A DNA stretch of 64,000 nucleotides, from contig CM055115.1 of the NCBI GenBank assembly GCA_029204225.1, positions 9,111,466-9,175,465 of the forward strand. The letters are read 5' to 3'. The translations under genes were made by a program, and so were the position numbers. The notes beneath the pieces were generated by a model. It was given only the letters and a program-made list of their open reading frames with translations, searched no databases and was not told the DNA's origin. This document shows, in pieces, positions 46,624-57,592 of the stretch. The stretch is from Diphasiastrum complanatum (lineage: Eukaryota > Streptophyta > Lycopodiopsida > Lycopodiales > Lycopodiaceae). Positions within the stretch are counted from its first letter, which is position 1. Every line of letters starts with the position of its first letter.

Positions 46624-47526
46624 TTAGCCTATTCTAAGCTCATTCTTTTTATCACATGTCCTCATCCTCAGATTAAGCAAGTCCTCCAAATGTAGATGAA
46701 TTGTTGTAATGTGCTCCTTCCAAAAATCTATTAAAGTTTGAATATGAAAATTTGGGACACTATTTGATCTTAGAACTTTGATCTTCCTACCTGTCTGATT
46801 TTCGACCAATGCTTTTAAGCTCTTGAAGTTATCAAATGCATCTGATTTCTTCTTCAAGAAGTAGATCCACGTCTTACGTGACATATCATCAATAAAGGTC
46901 ATGAAATAGAAGGCTTTACCTAAGGACATGGTCCTCATAGGCCCGCACAAATCTGTGTGGATTAAATCCAAAATGTTCTTTGCTCTTGCAACACCCCCTT
47001 TATTGGACTTCTCTCGATGCTGCTTCCCATATACACAGGATTCGCACATCGATTTCAAGTGATCTTCTATGGTAGGCAATCCTGTTACCATCTCCAATTT
47101 TCTCATCAAACTGAGGCTTCCCAAGTTCAAGTGACCAAGCCTCTTATGCCACAACTCAGTTTGCGATGGAATGGACGATACAAGTCCGTGTTGCCCCTTA
47201 ATTGTAGCATTCAACCTGTACAATTTTGTATTGGGCTCTCTGACTCCATCCACAATAACTTTGAACTTTTGGTTCACATCCCTCACAAAGCAACGATCAT
47301 GGGCGAACTCCACTTTCAACTTTTGATCAGTAATGACTCCAACATAAAGTAGATTTTTCTTCACACCTGGTACGTAAAGTACCTCCCTGATCATCCTGCT
47401 TTTGCCATCAAGTAGTTGGATTGAAACGGTGCCTATTCCCTTGATCTTGCACACCTCACCATTTGCTTGTGAAACAGATGTTCCATTATCCGACAAACAG
47501 TACACCAAGCAATCCACTAGAAACAT
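46624..47526 (-). pseudogene. chimeric Copia-B/Copia-A frame (tandem junction)
   Basis: An open frame of 300 codons. The first 11-12 residues (MFLVDCLVYCL) come from the shifted Copia-B frame, and the rest (from SDNGTSVSQANGE) is Copia-A: preintegrase (ELWHKRLGHLNLGSL, CESCVYGKQHREKS) and the integrase start (LDLIHTDLCGPMRTM). It ends in the same fusion to leader sequence (SVPNFHIQTLIDFWK) as the 620-codon frame. The open junction is a chance product of the tandem duplication at about 47495. Confidence 0.85.
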
Positions 47527-50129
47527 GCTGATGGCTTGATCTAAATGGTTTCATGGCCAGTTTACAGACTAGACAGTCTTCACAAGTAGATAATTTGACT
47601 ATCCTATCTGGATAGTCAAGATCAACAACACATTTGTTGTACAAAAGAATAATGTAGGTGACAAAGTCTATAATGCCAAAGTGAACTGTTATTTCTTTGA
47701 ATAGAAGTACTAAGAGCATGACTAGAGGTAGAACAACAATGACTTAATCTATACAAGAATCCATGTCTCTTTCCGAGTGCTAAGATCCTGTCTTCCTTAT
47801 CAACTACTTTACACTCATCAGATTCAAATTCTATTTTATGTCCTAGATCTGTAATTTTGCTAACAAAGAGCAAATTTGTAGATAGATTCGGTAGATGCAC
47901 TACATTTCAAAGTAGCTTAGATTGATCATTTGCAAAGCTCGATCTTACTGTACCTTCACCTTTGATAGCCTGTGTGCTATTGTTGCCTAGGTGAACATAT
48001 CGTTTGGTATTGGAAGGCGTATAGGACTCAAAATAGCCAATATGCCTAGTCATGTGTTGTGTGGCTCTAGAGTTTAGAAACCAGGAGTTGTCGTTGGATG
48101 TTCTTTTATGGCTAGTCATTAAGGCATCATTATCCGATTCTTGAATCGACTGTGGTGCTTCTGTACCTGCATATGCCACTTGTTTCGACTGCCCCTTGCT
48201 GTTGTTCTTTTCTTGTAGTATGCGACAACCTTGGATCTTGTGGTTGGTTCATCGGAATATGTGTAGAACAACTAATTCTTTGTCGGCTAGTTTGACTGCT
48301 CTTGACGCTGTGTCGGTTCATGATTTAGCTTTGGTTGCTTTGGGCCTTTCTTCTTTTGCTTAGTTGAGCCTTTGTTGGTGTATAAGACATGAGAGTCGAC
48401 ACTTGAGGAACCAGAGACTTTGTTCCTTCTGCTCTCTTCCTAAAACAACATTGTCATGACTCTTGAAAGAGTCAATTCAGGGTGTGTCAAGATGATCATC
48501 ACCCAGCTGTCGTATGAGCTTGGAAAGCTTGAAAGTAGTGTCATTACTACATCTTGATCATCTATGACAAATCCAAAAGTGGCCATTTGCTTTAGCAGGT
48601 TCTTGAACTGGTTGATGTGATTCTGTAGGGAATCTTCGTTGGTCATCTTGAGGGAGAAAATGTTCTTTCTTAGATGTAGCTTGGAAGCTATGTCGCGCAC
48701 ATCGTACAGAGTGCTCAAGATGTCCCAGAATTCCTTGGAGATATGAGCTTCATACACATGGCTGATTTGAGTGTTTGATATATTGAGGATGATCAGTACA
48801 AAGGCTTTGCCATCCTTCAGCTTCCATCGAGAGATTGCAGCATCATCAGCTTCGTTTCTTACCTCTACACCTATAACAACGTCATAAAATTTCTTAGCCA
48901 TTAGCATAGTTCTCATCTTAAATTTCTATAGATGGTGATTGGCTCCATCAAGCTTGTCCATGATAGGACAGGCTTTCCCTTGAAAATCCAGGTGGATATT
49001 AGTCTAAGCGATAGTAATAACTATCAGTGAATTGAGAATGAAAATAGACTAACTCACTAACTTCACTTCATTCCATTTCAAAGAAATATGCGAGAACAAA
49101 TGCTCTTTATATAGCCTAGTAGTTGTTCTAAATATGAAATAGTCATCTTAAGTTCCATAACCACTTTTGAAAAGGATCATAATAACATATGGACTCTAGG
49201 TCGAAATGAAAATCGACCATGGATCGATTTGATCTTTGACCTGGTATCAGAATACACTTAACCTATTCTAAGCTCATTCTTTTTATCACATGTCCTCATC
49301 CTCAGATTAAGCAAGTCCTCCAAATGTAGATGAATTGTTGTAATGTGCTCCTTCCAAAAATCTATTAAAGTTTGAATATGAAAATTTGGGACACTATCTG
49401 ATCTTAGAACTTTGATCTTCCTACCTGTCTGATTTTCGACCAATGCTTTGAAGCTCTTGAAGTTATCAAATGCATCTGATTTCTTCTTCAAGAAGTAGAT
49501 CCACGTCTTACGTGAAATATCATCAATAAAGGTCATGAAATAGAAGGCTTTACATAAGGACATGGTCCTCATAGGCCCGCACAAATCTGTGTGGATTAAA
49601 TCCAAAATGTTCTTTGCTCTTGCAACACCCCCTTTATTGGACTTCTCTCGATGCTGCTTCCCATATACACAGGATTCGCACATCGATTTCAAGTGATCTT
49701 CTATGGTAGGCAATCCTGTTACCATCTCCAATTTTCTCATCAAACTGAGGCTTCCCAAGTTCAAGTGACCAAGCCTCTTATGCCACAGCTCAGTTTGCGA
49801 TGGAATGGACGATACAAGTCCGTGTTGCCCCTTAATTGTAGCATTCAACCTGTACAATTTTGTATTGGGCTCTCTGACTCCATCCGCAATAACTTTGAAC
49901 TTTTGGTTCACATCCCTCACAAAGCAACGATCATGGGCGAATTCCACTTTCAACTTTTGATCAGTAATGACTCCAATAGAAAGTAGATTTTTCTTCACAC
50001 CTGGTACGTAAAGTACCTCCCTGATCATCCTGCTTTTGCCATCAAGTAGTTGGATTGAAATGGTGCCTATTCCCTTGATCTTGCACACCTCACCATTTGC
50101 TTGTGAAACAGATGTTCCATTATCCGACA
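47496..50129. repeat. tandem duplication, unit 2
   Basis: Second copy of 44851-47495. It starts within ACAAACAGTACACC, so it includes a few bases of the TGTACT-flanked insertion; the duplication is therefore younger than that insertion. Confidence 0.9.
47500..48962 (-). pseudogene. Copia-B gag-protease, tandem unit 2
   Basis: Gag frame 48440-48916 (158 codons, closest to the left-arm copy), stop after MTMLF, protease motif WFLNSRATQHMT. The preintegrase frame (47622-47900) is cut by a 14-bp deletion after SFVQQM. The initial ATG region (about 48962) has TAG at codon 12. Confidence 0.85.
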
Positions 50130-51120
50130 CCTTCAAACTACTGAACCAATTCTTGTTACCTGTCATGTGTCTTGTGGCTCCCAAGTCAATATACCATGCT
50201 TGATCATCTTGATTAGATGACAATGCAGATATGAAGATGCTAGAGTCTTCAATCTCACCCTCATCGACAAGGTTACCTGCTTGTTTTGGTTTCCCCTTGA
50301 CTTGTAACGCCAGGAATTTGCGACATTCACTCTTCCAATGGCCCTTTTTACCACAATGGAAGCACTTGTCTTTCTTCTTAGTTTTACTGGAAGATCCCTT
50401 GTCCTCTTGAGACCTGGCAAATTGCTGCTTAGACTTCTTCTTGCCCTTGCCCTTGCCTTGTTTTTGGCGTGTCGCAAGTGCCTGATCGTCAGTATTTTGA
50501 CGTCTAGCTTTCACCATTTCTCGTCGTTGCTCTTCCTGCATCAAGATTTCCGTGAGCTCATCAAAGGTTGGCAACCTTTCTGTTGATGCTATTCCGCTCA
50601 CAAACATCTGATAGGGTTCTGCAATGCCACACAATGCATTGTGCACCAGCTCCACATCACGTATGTGCTCATCAATAGAATGCAGTTCATCTCTCATTGT
50701 CTTGATTCTGATCATGTACATCTGAATCTTCTCTCCTTGCTCCATGCGGGCACTATTCAACTTTGACTTCAGAAACATGATTCTTGACAGATTTGACATC
50801 TCAAACTGCTCCTTTAGCACATCCCATGCCTGTCTGGGTGTCACAGCATCACAAATGTGGGTAATGATGTGATCCTTCACTGACAAGTTAATGAAGGTCA
50901 AAGCTTTCCTCATCTTTTTGTTGAACACTTTGATATCTGCTTCATTTGGCGGCCTTCTCTCATCACCTGTGACGACTTCCCACACGTCTTTCTCCATCAA
51001 TATGTTTTTCATTTTGAATTTCCACACTGCATAGTTAGAAATCCCGTCCAATTTCCTACTTTCACTCAAAATGGCCTCTCCCATGTTTGCCATCGCAAAA
51101 CTGCTTAAAACTTCTGCCAT
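49258..51120 (-). pseudogene. Copia-A gag-protease-integrase frame, 620 codons, truncated
   Basis: The longest open frame in the window. Gag: KLDGISNYAVWKFKMKNIL (res 23-41) and a UBN2-type region to about 200. Lys-rich segment, then a complete CCHC knuckle (C253, C256, H261, C266). Protease motif WYIDLGATRHMTG (res 309-321), where DSG is expected. Preintegrase domain at about 422-495 (LWHKRLGHLNLG, CESCVYGKQH). Integrase from LDLIHTDLCGPM (first catalytic Asp, res 512) to KVLRSD (second Asp, 574). It then fuses to unrelated leader sequence (SVPNFHIQTL...) and stops. No third catalytic acid, reverse transcriptase or RNase H remains, so it cannot transpose alone. A 5' leader, PBS and LTR follow upstream at 51121-52536. 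Confidence 0.9.
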
Positions 51121-52282
51121 AGGCTAAAAACAGTATGTCGAGGCCAACAATGATGTGAGAAGTTGAAAATAGTGACCTACACTTCTGGCGTACTCCGAAC
51201 ACTTTCTCCGCTGCAATCACTCTGTTTTGCTGTATCGTACTTGTAGGTACAGTCTGGGTGCCCTTCGTATGGAGGTTATAGCCTTTCGTTTGGGTCAAAA
51301 CAGGCAAAGGACCCAAAGATAGGGACTTTTCTAGTTTTTGAACTGTTTCTTCACCTTGAAGAAACTCCACTCTTCACTTGTGAAGGGACCCAGCTCCAAT
51401 TTCAGTATGAAAATTTTTAATGAAGTTGAAGGCTAAAATGCACTTCACTTCTTCAGGGCCCTCTTCAACAACCCTTCAAACTCCATCCAATGGCTGAATC
51501 TGATCCAACTGTGGATATCCCTTCTAGGTAGCACAATCTGAGCCGTCGATCTTGTAACTCCTCTATCCAACGGATCTGAACACTTCTGTGCACCAATGGA
51601 GAGTCTTGTAGACACTATCCACTTAGAAACGCCATGCTCTCACCCTGGTTCCATGCACGAACAGTCCGCGACCTCCCTGTCTACGGCCACGCCTCCCCAC
51701 ACTCATTTTTGTTTGATCTAACTCGCCTCTGGATCGATTTGAGAACGATTTGAGGCCTGGAGAAGGGTCGCCCTACTGATTCCAAGTCTGTAGAGTGTTC
51801 ACTCAAGAAATTCCGTGGAGAAACGGTGATTTTAGCTCAACTTGACAAAGTGGCTTTTTTTTCACCTTTTACCGCAAATCTGCTAGGTTAATTGTCTGGA
51901 GACAAATCTCTGACATAAACATCAGAATCTCTCCATGGCTGGTTGACAATGTGATTAGCTTTCTTCCTGTCCTTACGACATCCAAAATGGTGCACAAACA
52001 ATGAAGAAATCACCAGTTATGTATAAAAATCGTAACCCCAAACCCGGTTTCAATTTTCAGCTGGCTTCAAAATTGTCAAATTTTCACCAAATTTTTCCCT
52101 GTTTGATGCTATGCACAGGCTAATAGTCCCTCTGCTAAGCTTAGCAAGCCTCTAGAAACTAGAAACCCTGCACCAGTGCTTCTATTTCCGTCTTCAACCC
52201 GCCGTAAACCCCGAACTCTCAGAAGACAGTTCTCTCGAAGCTCTCTTCAATGACGATGTTGTACTGTGTACACTCCCTGTAC
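51121..52282 (-). other. Copia-A leader
   Basis: Untranslated leader between PBS and gag start. The outer half (51690-52282) matches the centre leader at 28873-29480. No open frame above 102 codons. Confidence 0.65.
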
Positions 52283-52296
52283 GGCTCTGATACCAA
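52283..52296 (-). promoter_or_regulatory. Copia-A primer-binding site
   Basis: Minus strand reads TTGGTATCAGAGCC, the initiator tRNA-Met complement, right after the LTR. Confidence 0.85.
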
Positions 52297-52536
52297 CTTA
52301 GAATTTGCATTGAACAGGAACACAGATCATGCTACACAGTAACACAGACAGAAAACACTCTCCACAGCAAGCTCACATAGCAACTGTATTTCTCAAAATG
52401 AAATTACACTGTACATATAGTTGTTCACTCAGGCAACCCATGCAAGACCTAGGTTGCCGTTGGCGGGAGGCATGTCCCGTCCACTGATAGGACCCACAGT
52501 ACAGTAACACAATGATTCTACTTTAATTCTAACTCA
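52297..52536 (-). repeat. Copia-A 5' LTR
   Basis: About 240 bp starting TGAGTTAGAATT on the minus strand; mirror of 28617-28856. It interrupts Copia-B gag (WKLK), as in the centre. The matching 3' LTR remnant is plus-strand at 53538-53724, so an inversion separates them. Confidence 0.8.
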
Positions 52537-53535
52537 AAGGACCTTCAGCTTCCATCGAGATATTGCAACATCGTCAGCTTTGTTTCTTACCTCTGCACCT
52601 ATAACAACGTCATACAATTCCTTAGCCATTAGCACAGTTCTCATCTTAAATTTCTACATATGGTAATTGGCTCCATCAAGCTTGTCCATGATAGCACTGG
52701 CTTTCCCTTGGAAATCCAAGTGGATATTAGTCTAAGCGATACTAATAACTATCAGTGACCTGAGAATGAAAATAGACTAACTCACTAACTTCACTTCATT
52801 CCATTTCAAAGAAATATGCGAGAACAAATGCTCTTTATATAGCCTCGTGGCTGTTCTAACTATGAAATATCCATCTTAAGTTCCATAACCACTTTTGACA
52901 AGGATCATAATAACATATGGACTCTGGGTCGAAATGAAAATCGACCATGGATCGATTTGATCTTCGACCTGGTATCAAAATACACTTAATCTATTCTAAG
53001 CTCATTCTTTTTTAAACAACAAACAAACTATCATAAGAAATAATTATTTTGCATTATGTAGATCGAAATAAGAGGCAAGTAGATCATGCCATGTTATCAC
53101 ATGTCCTCATCCTCAAATTGAGCAGGTCCTCCAAATGTAGATGAATTGTTGTAATGTGCTCCTTCCAAAAATCTATAAAAGTTTGAATATGAAGATTTGG
53201 GACTGCGCAAATGGATACGATATCGTTGTTGTAATCTATACAAAAATTCGCACTCGATGTTGAAAAGAAAATGACCAGTCTCTATTGTTGCATCGATCAT
53301 CAATTGTTGTTTTGGGGTACATCTTTGCTTGTCGATGTCCCAGCTGCTTCAGTTTGTATGTGAACAAAGTTATAACATGAATTGCATCAGAAGAATCACT
53401 TGACGCAGCAGAACTTTTCTTCTTGAGCATGTGTAAAGAGGGTACATCTTTTTCGTAAGTGACCAGTACTCGAGTCTTCCATATAACAGCTGCACATTAT
53501 ATAAGGTTTTGCCTATAAATTTACCCACGAGGCAA
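52537..53535 (-). pseudogene. Copia-B 5' block, inverted
   Basis: Reverse complement of 27613-28616: gag start with the shared TAG, the putative LTR with a TATA-like box near 52840, and the upstream block (53100-53450). The breakpoint at 53535 joins CGAGGCAAGTCG to Copia-A LTR sequence. Confidence 0.8.
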
Positions 53536-53537
53536 GT

Positions 53538-53724
53538 CGATGGGACATTTATCCCGCCAATGGCAACTTGGATCATGCATGGGTTGCCTGAGTGAACAAC
53601 TATATGTACAACGTAATTTCATTTTGAGAAATACAATTGCTATGTGAGCTTTCTGTGGAGAGTGTTTTCTGTCTGTGTTACTGTGTAGCATGATCTGTGT
53701 TCCTGTGCAAAGCAAATTCTATGT
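53538..53724 (+). repeat. Copia-A LTR 3' part, next to Copia-B gag
   Basis: Matches 28670-28856 (GGGACAT-...CCCGCCAA-GGCAAC to GCAAATTCTA-G) with about 8% differences by eye. It directly precedes Copia-B gag sequence (TTTGTGCTGATCATCC), consistent with the 3' LTR of a Copia-A that had inserted in Copia-B gag. Confidence 0.75.
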
Positions 53725-55028
53725 CTTTGTGCTGATCATCCTCAATATATCAGACACTCAAATCGGCCATGTGTATGAAGCTCAGATCTCCAAGGAAGTC
53801 TGGGACATCTTGAGCACTCTGTACGATGTGCACGACATAGCTTCCAAGCTACATCTAAGAAAGAACATTTTCTCCCTCGAGATGACCAACGAGATTCCCT
53901 ATAGAATCACATCAACCAGTTCAAGAAACTGCTAAAGCAAATGGCCACTTTTGGTTCTGTCATAGATGATCAAGATGTAGTAATGACACTACTTTCAAGC
54001 TTTAAAAGCTCATACGACAGTTGTGTGATGATCATCTTGACACACCCTGAATTGACTCTTTCAAGAGTCATGACAATGTTGTGTTAGGAAGAGAGGAGAA
54101 GGAACAAAGTCTCTGGTTCCTCAAGTGTCGACTCTCATGCCTTATACACGAACAAAGGCTGAACTCAGCAAAAGAAGAAAGGCCCAAAGCAACCAAAGCT
54201 AAATCATGAACCGACACAGCGTCAAGAGCAGTCAAACTAGCCGACAAAGAGGTAGCTATTCTGCACATATTCCGGTGAACCAACCACAAGATCCAAGATT
54301 GTCGCATACTGCAAGAAAATAACAACAGCAAGGGGTAGTCGAAACAGGTGACAAATGTAGGTACAGAAGCACCACAGTCGATTCAAGAATCGGATAATGA
54401 TGCCTTAATGACTAGCCATCAAAAAACATCCAACAACAACTCCTGGTTTCTGAACTCCGGAGCCACACAACAAATGAGTAGCCATATTGGCTATTTCGAG
54501 TCCTATACGCCTTCCAATACCAAATGATATGTTTACATGGGCAACAATAGCACACATGCTATCAAAGGTGAAGGTACAGTAAGATTGAGCTTTGCAAACG
54601 ATCAATCTAAGCTACTTTGAAATGTACTGCATGTACCAAATCTATCTACAAATTTGATCTTTGTTAGCGGAATTACAGATCTAGGACATAAAGTAGAAAT
54701 TGAATCCGATGAGTGTAAAGTAGTTAATAGGAAAGACAGGATCCTAGCACTCGGAAAGAGACATGGATACTTGTATAGATTAAATCATTGTTGTTCTACC
54801 TCTAGTCAGGCTCTTAGTACTTCTATTCAAAGAAATAACAGTTCACTTTGGCATTATAGACTTTGTCACCTAAATTATTCTTTTGTACAACAAATGTCTA
54901 AACAATCTATTGTTGTTGATCTCGACTATCCATATAGGAAAGTCAAATTATCTACTTTGTCTAGTTTGTAAACTGGCCATGAAACCATTTAGATCAAGCC
55001 ATCAGCATGTTTCTAGCGGATTGCTTAG
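53725..55028 (+). pseudogene. Copia-B gag-protease-preintegrase, third copy
   Basis: Starts inside gag (FVLIILNISDTQIGHVYEAQ). A 1-bp deletion near 53892 shifts the frame. The protease motif at about 54440 reads WFLNSGATQQM: the catalytic Asp is Asn as in all copies, but Gly is kept, unlike the other three. The preintegrase frame at 54654-54971 has LWHYRLCHLNYSF. A short deletion near 54955 removes CQD before CLVCKLAMKPF. Confidence 0.85.
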
Positions 55029-55710
55029 TGTACTTTATCAAGAAGAAGTCAAAAGCTTTCAATTGTTTCAGAATCTTCAAGGAGCATGCAGAGAAAGAAA
55101 TTGGCAGACAAATCAAAGCCCTGAGGTCCAATAATGGTGGAGAGTACATCTCTACTAAATTCAAGGAGTACTGCCAGAGCCAAGGCATTGAACAACAGTT
55201 TATCACTCCTTATTCGCCTCAATCTAATGGCTTAGCTGAGAGGAAGAATCGTACCCTGGTAGAGTCAGCCAAATGTATGCTGGCACATGAATCTTTGTTG
55301 CAGAGCTTCTGGGTTGAAGCTGTCTCCATTGCAGCCTACGTCCAAAAAAAATGTTTGACTAAGGCCCTCATAGGCAAAACACCACATGAGGTTTGGATAG
55401 GATCTAAGGCTTCAATGAAGAACCTTCGAGTGTTCGGATGCATCACCTATGCGCACATCCCGAAGGAGACGAGGAAGAAATTGAACTTCCGAGGTCTCAA
55501 GACCATCCTTACTGGATACACTTCATCTGACCAAGCTATACGACTTCGATACCTAGCAGATTTTACTCAGTAGGGATACAGTCTTTATCGACGATCAATT
55601 TCACGATTTCAAAGGCAAATGCAAAGTTCCATGCAAACCTTTGATGCCTTTGCCTCCGATACGACAATTCGAGCCTCGGGCTCAAGCGTGCCTATAATCA
55701 ATGGACTACC
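55029..55710 (+). pseudogene. Copia-B integrase part, third copy (empty site)
   Basis: Continuous across the point where L and R carry the TGTACT-flanked insertion. The frame 55007-55573 gives VYFIKKKSKAFNCFRIFKEH, IKALRSNNGGEYISTKFKEY, QQFITPYSPQSNGLAERKNR and HEVWIGSKASMKNLRVFGC. The second catalytic Asp is Asn (LRSNNGG). A small internal deletion before VYFI, shared with L and R, removed the integrase start and its first catalytic Asp. Confidence 0.85.
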
Positions 55711-56099
55711 CCAATGTCAAACAGGCATGCAAAGCACACTACATCAGTTACAAACGTCATTACGGAATATTCCTACGTTAACTTCAGTTTTACAGAATTT
55801 GTCATCCATTAACATTGATTTGTAACCCAACTATAAGAGCACATGCGTATGACCACTCAAATCCATTGTAAATCTCTCATGCATGTCAGAATCACTCTGA
55901 GAATCAACATGCAACTAATCCATGCAAGCACAATACTACACATTAGGGAAAAGACTGGCATGCAATCAGAACAATTTCAAATTTTGCCAATTTTACTCAC
56001 AAAATTGCAAAACTTCAGATGATCATAACTTTGGCTATAGGACACCAAATTGGGTGCTGCAAAGCTTAGTACAGAGGGAGACCAAGTGAATAAGATGCT
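55711..56099. repeat. inner-arm fragment inside Copia-B, third copy
   Basis: 389 bp matching 30153-30545 and the reverse complement of 27000-27390, with scattered differences. It replaces the linker and most of the RT domain, including YVDD, between SSVPIINGLP and MLSSKLDMTDL. It lacks obvious terminal repeats or target duplications. Confidence 0.8.
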
Positions 56100-56450
56100 T
56101 GCTAAACAGATGTTGTCTTCCAAACTTGACATGACCGATCTGGACGAAGCTCACTTCTGTTTGGGCATTCAAATTCACAGAGACGGAGCTAGAAGTCTGA
56201 TCTTTATCACTCAGCAACGGTATCTTCACAATACCCTTATCAGATACAATCTGATCAATTGTAAACTCGCTCACTCACCAATGGATTCAGGCTTGCGATT
56301 ATCGAAGGGCCAATGCCAAGAAGTGGTTATGGAACTTAAGACGGTTATTTCATATTTAGAACATCTACGAGGCTATATAAAGAGCATTTGTTCTCGCATA
56401 TGTCTTTGAAATGGATTGAAGTGAAGTTAGTGAGTTAGTCTATTCTCATT
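56100..56450 (+). pseudogene. Copia-B RT C-terminal end and putative LTR, third copy
   Basis: LDEAHFCLGIQIHRDGARSL, IFITQQRYLHNTLIRYNLIN, CKLAHSPMDSGLRLSKGQCQ: the RT connection region. This copy keeps the IHRDGARS residues deleted in L and R. It is followed by the putative LTR with CTATATAAAG at about 56373. Confidence 0.8.
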
Positions 56451-57592
56451 TTATTGATGTGAATGATTACTCTCTCTATGCTATTTTTAAGATTATACTT
56501 ATGAAGTTTTGCTCATATAGTAGAATCTCTTTATTCTTATTTAAGTGATCATTGTTATTCCATGCAATGAATGCTTGTGTGATGAGAGGGGAAGTAATGC
56601 TTGTTACCATAATTGAAATACAAGTGACAAGTCCGAAATCTTAGTACATACATAAACGATGAATGGCATGTAGTTCCAACTTCTATAATTCCATTATCCA
56701 AATTTCATAAAAGCAAATCACAAATTCTTATAATATCTATCAGTCTGCAACGTGTAAACAACCTAAAAGTGAAATCCTAAATTCTTCATAGTAAAGCCTG
56801 AGGAGATAGGGCTGAATCATGATACCTAAAGGGCAACTAGTGATGTCTAGCATAGCCTCCTCCTAGTCACCCATGATGTAGTATAGGCTCTAGCTCAAGA
56901 CCCTCATCCTCACCTTGTTGACATATTTGCTGTTCTTTGAAAGACAAATAGCACTTTGGCATGCGGTCCAACTTGAAAATGCGATGCATAGTCCGACCTA
57001 GCTAAATAAATAACGAGTACTGAGGTTAATCATGGCATTCTATTACCTAGTCATATTCCAGGCAACTCCCTTGGATCACTTTGTTGGGTTGGTATCCAAA
57101 GTGTTTTTTGATCCCATTTTTTAGCCCTCTTAGGGGTCCAGTATGCATTTACACGTTCTAGGGTACTACCTATTATGTAGCGACTAGGGTTTTGAAGGTG
57201 TCCAAATAGCATATATATAGAGATCGATAGAGAGAACACCACACATTTGATTGAGAGAGAGAGAGGGAGAGAGAGAGAGAGAGCGCGAGCGAGCGAGAGT
57301 GAGACCCCGAACGATTTGCCAAGAAGAACCTTACTTGAATGCAGACGTGTTGAATGTAAGAGACAGAGGACGGAACTCAATAAATTCATTCGAACCTCTG
57401 AGTCAGTGATAATCCGTAGCTGGGTTCGTCGACAATCTCAAGGCGAATTTTACTTCATAATTTTTTTGTCTTGACAACGTTCTCAAGCTATTTCAGAAGG
57501 TACAGCGGTAGGCCGGTAGCCTTACCTTGATTTCTGCAAAATACACAGACGGCAAAGGTTGCTTCCTTAACTCTGCCTGAAGAAACACCGCC
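56451..57592. other. upstream region of BPS1-like copy 3
   Basis: Matches 18441-19610. TATA-like ATATATATAG at 57211-57220, interrupted GA run 57252-57283. No coding sequence. Confidence 0.5.

Larger units (their letters stand above)
29934..46903 (-). repeat. right arm (R) of the large inverted repeat
   Basis: Mirror of 6390-27612 as described for L. Relative to L it lacks 9413-14905 (having a gag segment instead), lacks about 750 bp of Copia-A at 46.77 kb, keeps a full Ty3 LTR (32852-33571), and continues into a tandem duplication at its outer end. Confidence 0.9.
44851..47495. repeat. tandem duplication, unit 1
   Basis: About 2.64 kb matching 47496-50129. The offset is 2648 at the start and 2634 after a 14-bp deletion in unit 2 near 47630. 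It includes Copia-B gag-protease, the leader, and a Copia-A integrase part. Confidence 0.9.

Noticed and set aside
6390-46903. simple sequencing fold-back artefact as the cause of the inverted repeat
   Set aside because: A fold-back copy would be identical; the arms differ by about 2% in places and by several nested insertions and separate 4-bp deletions. A mis-join of two real loci is still possible.
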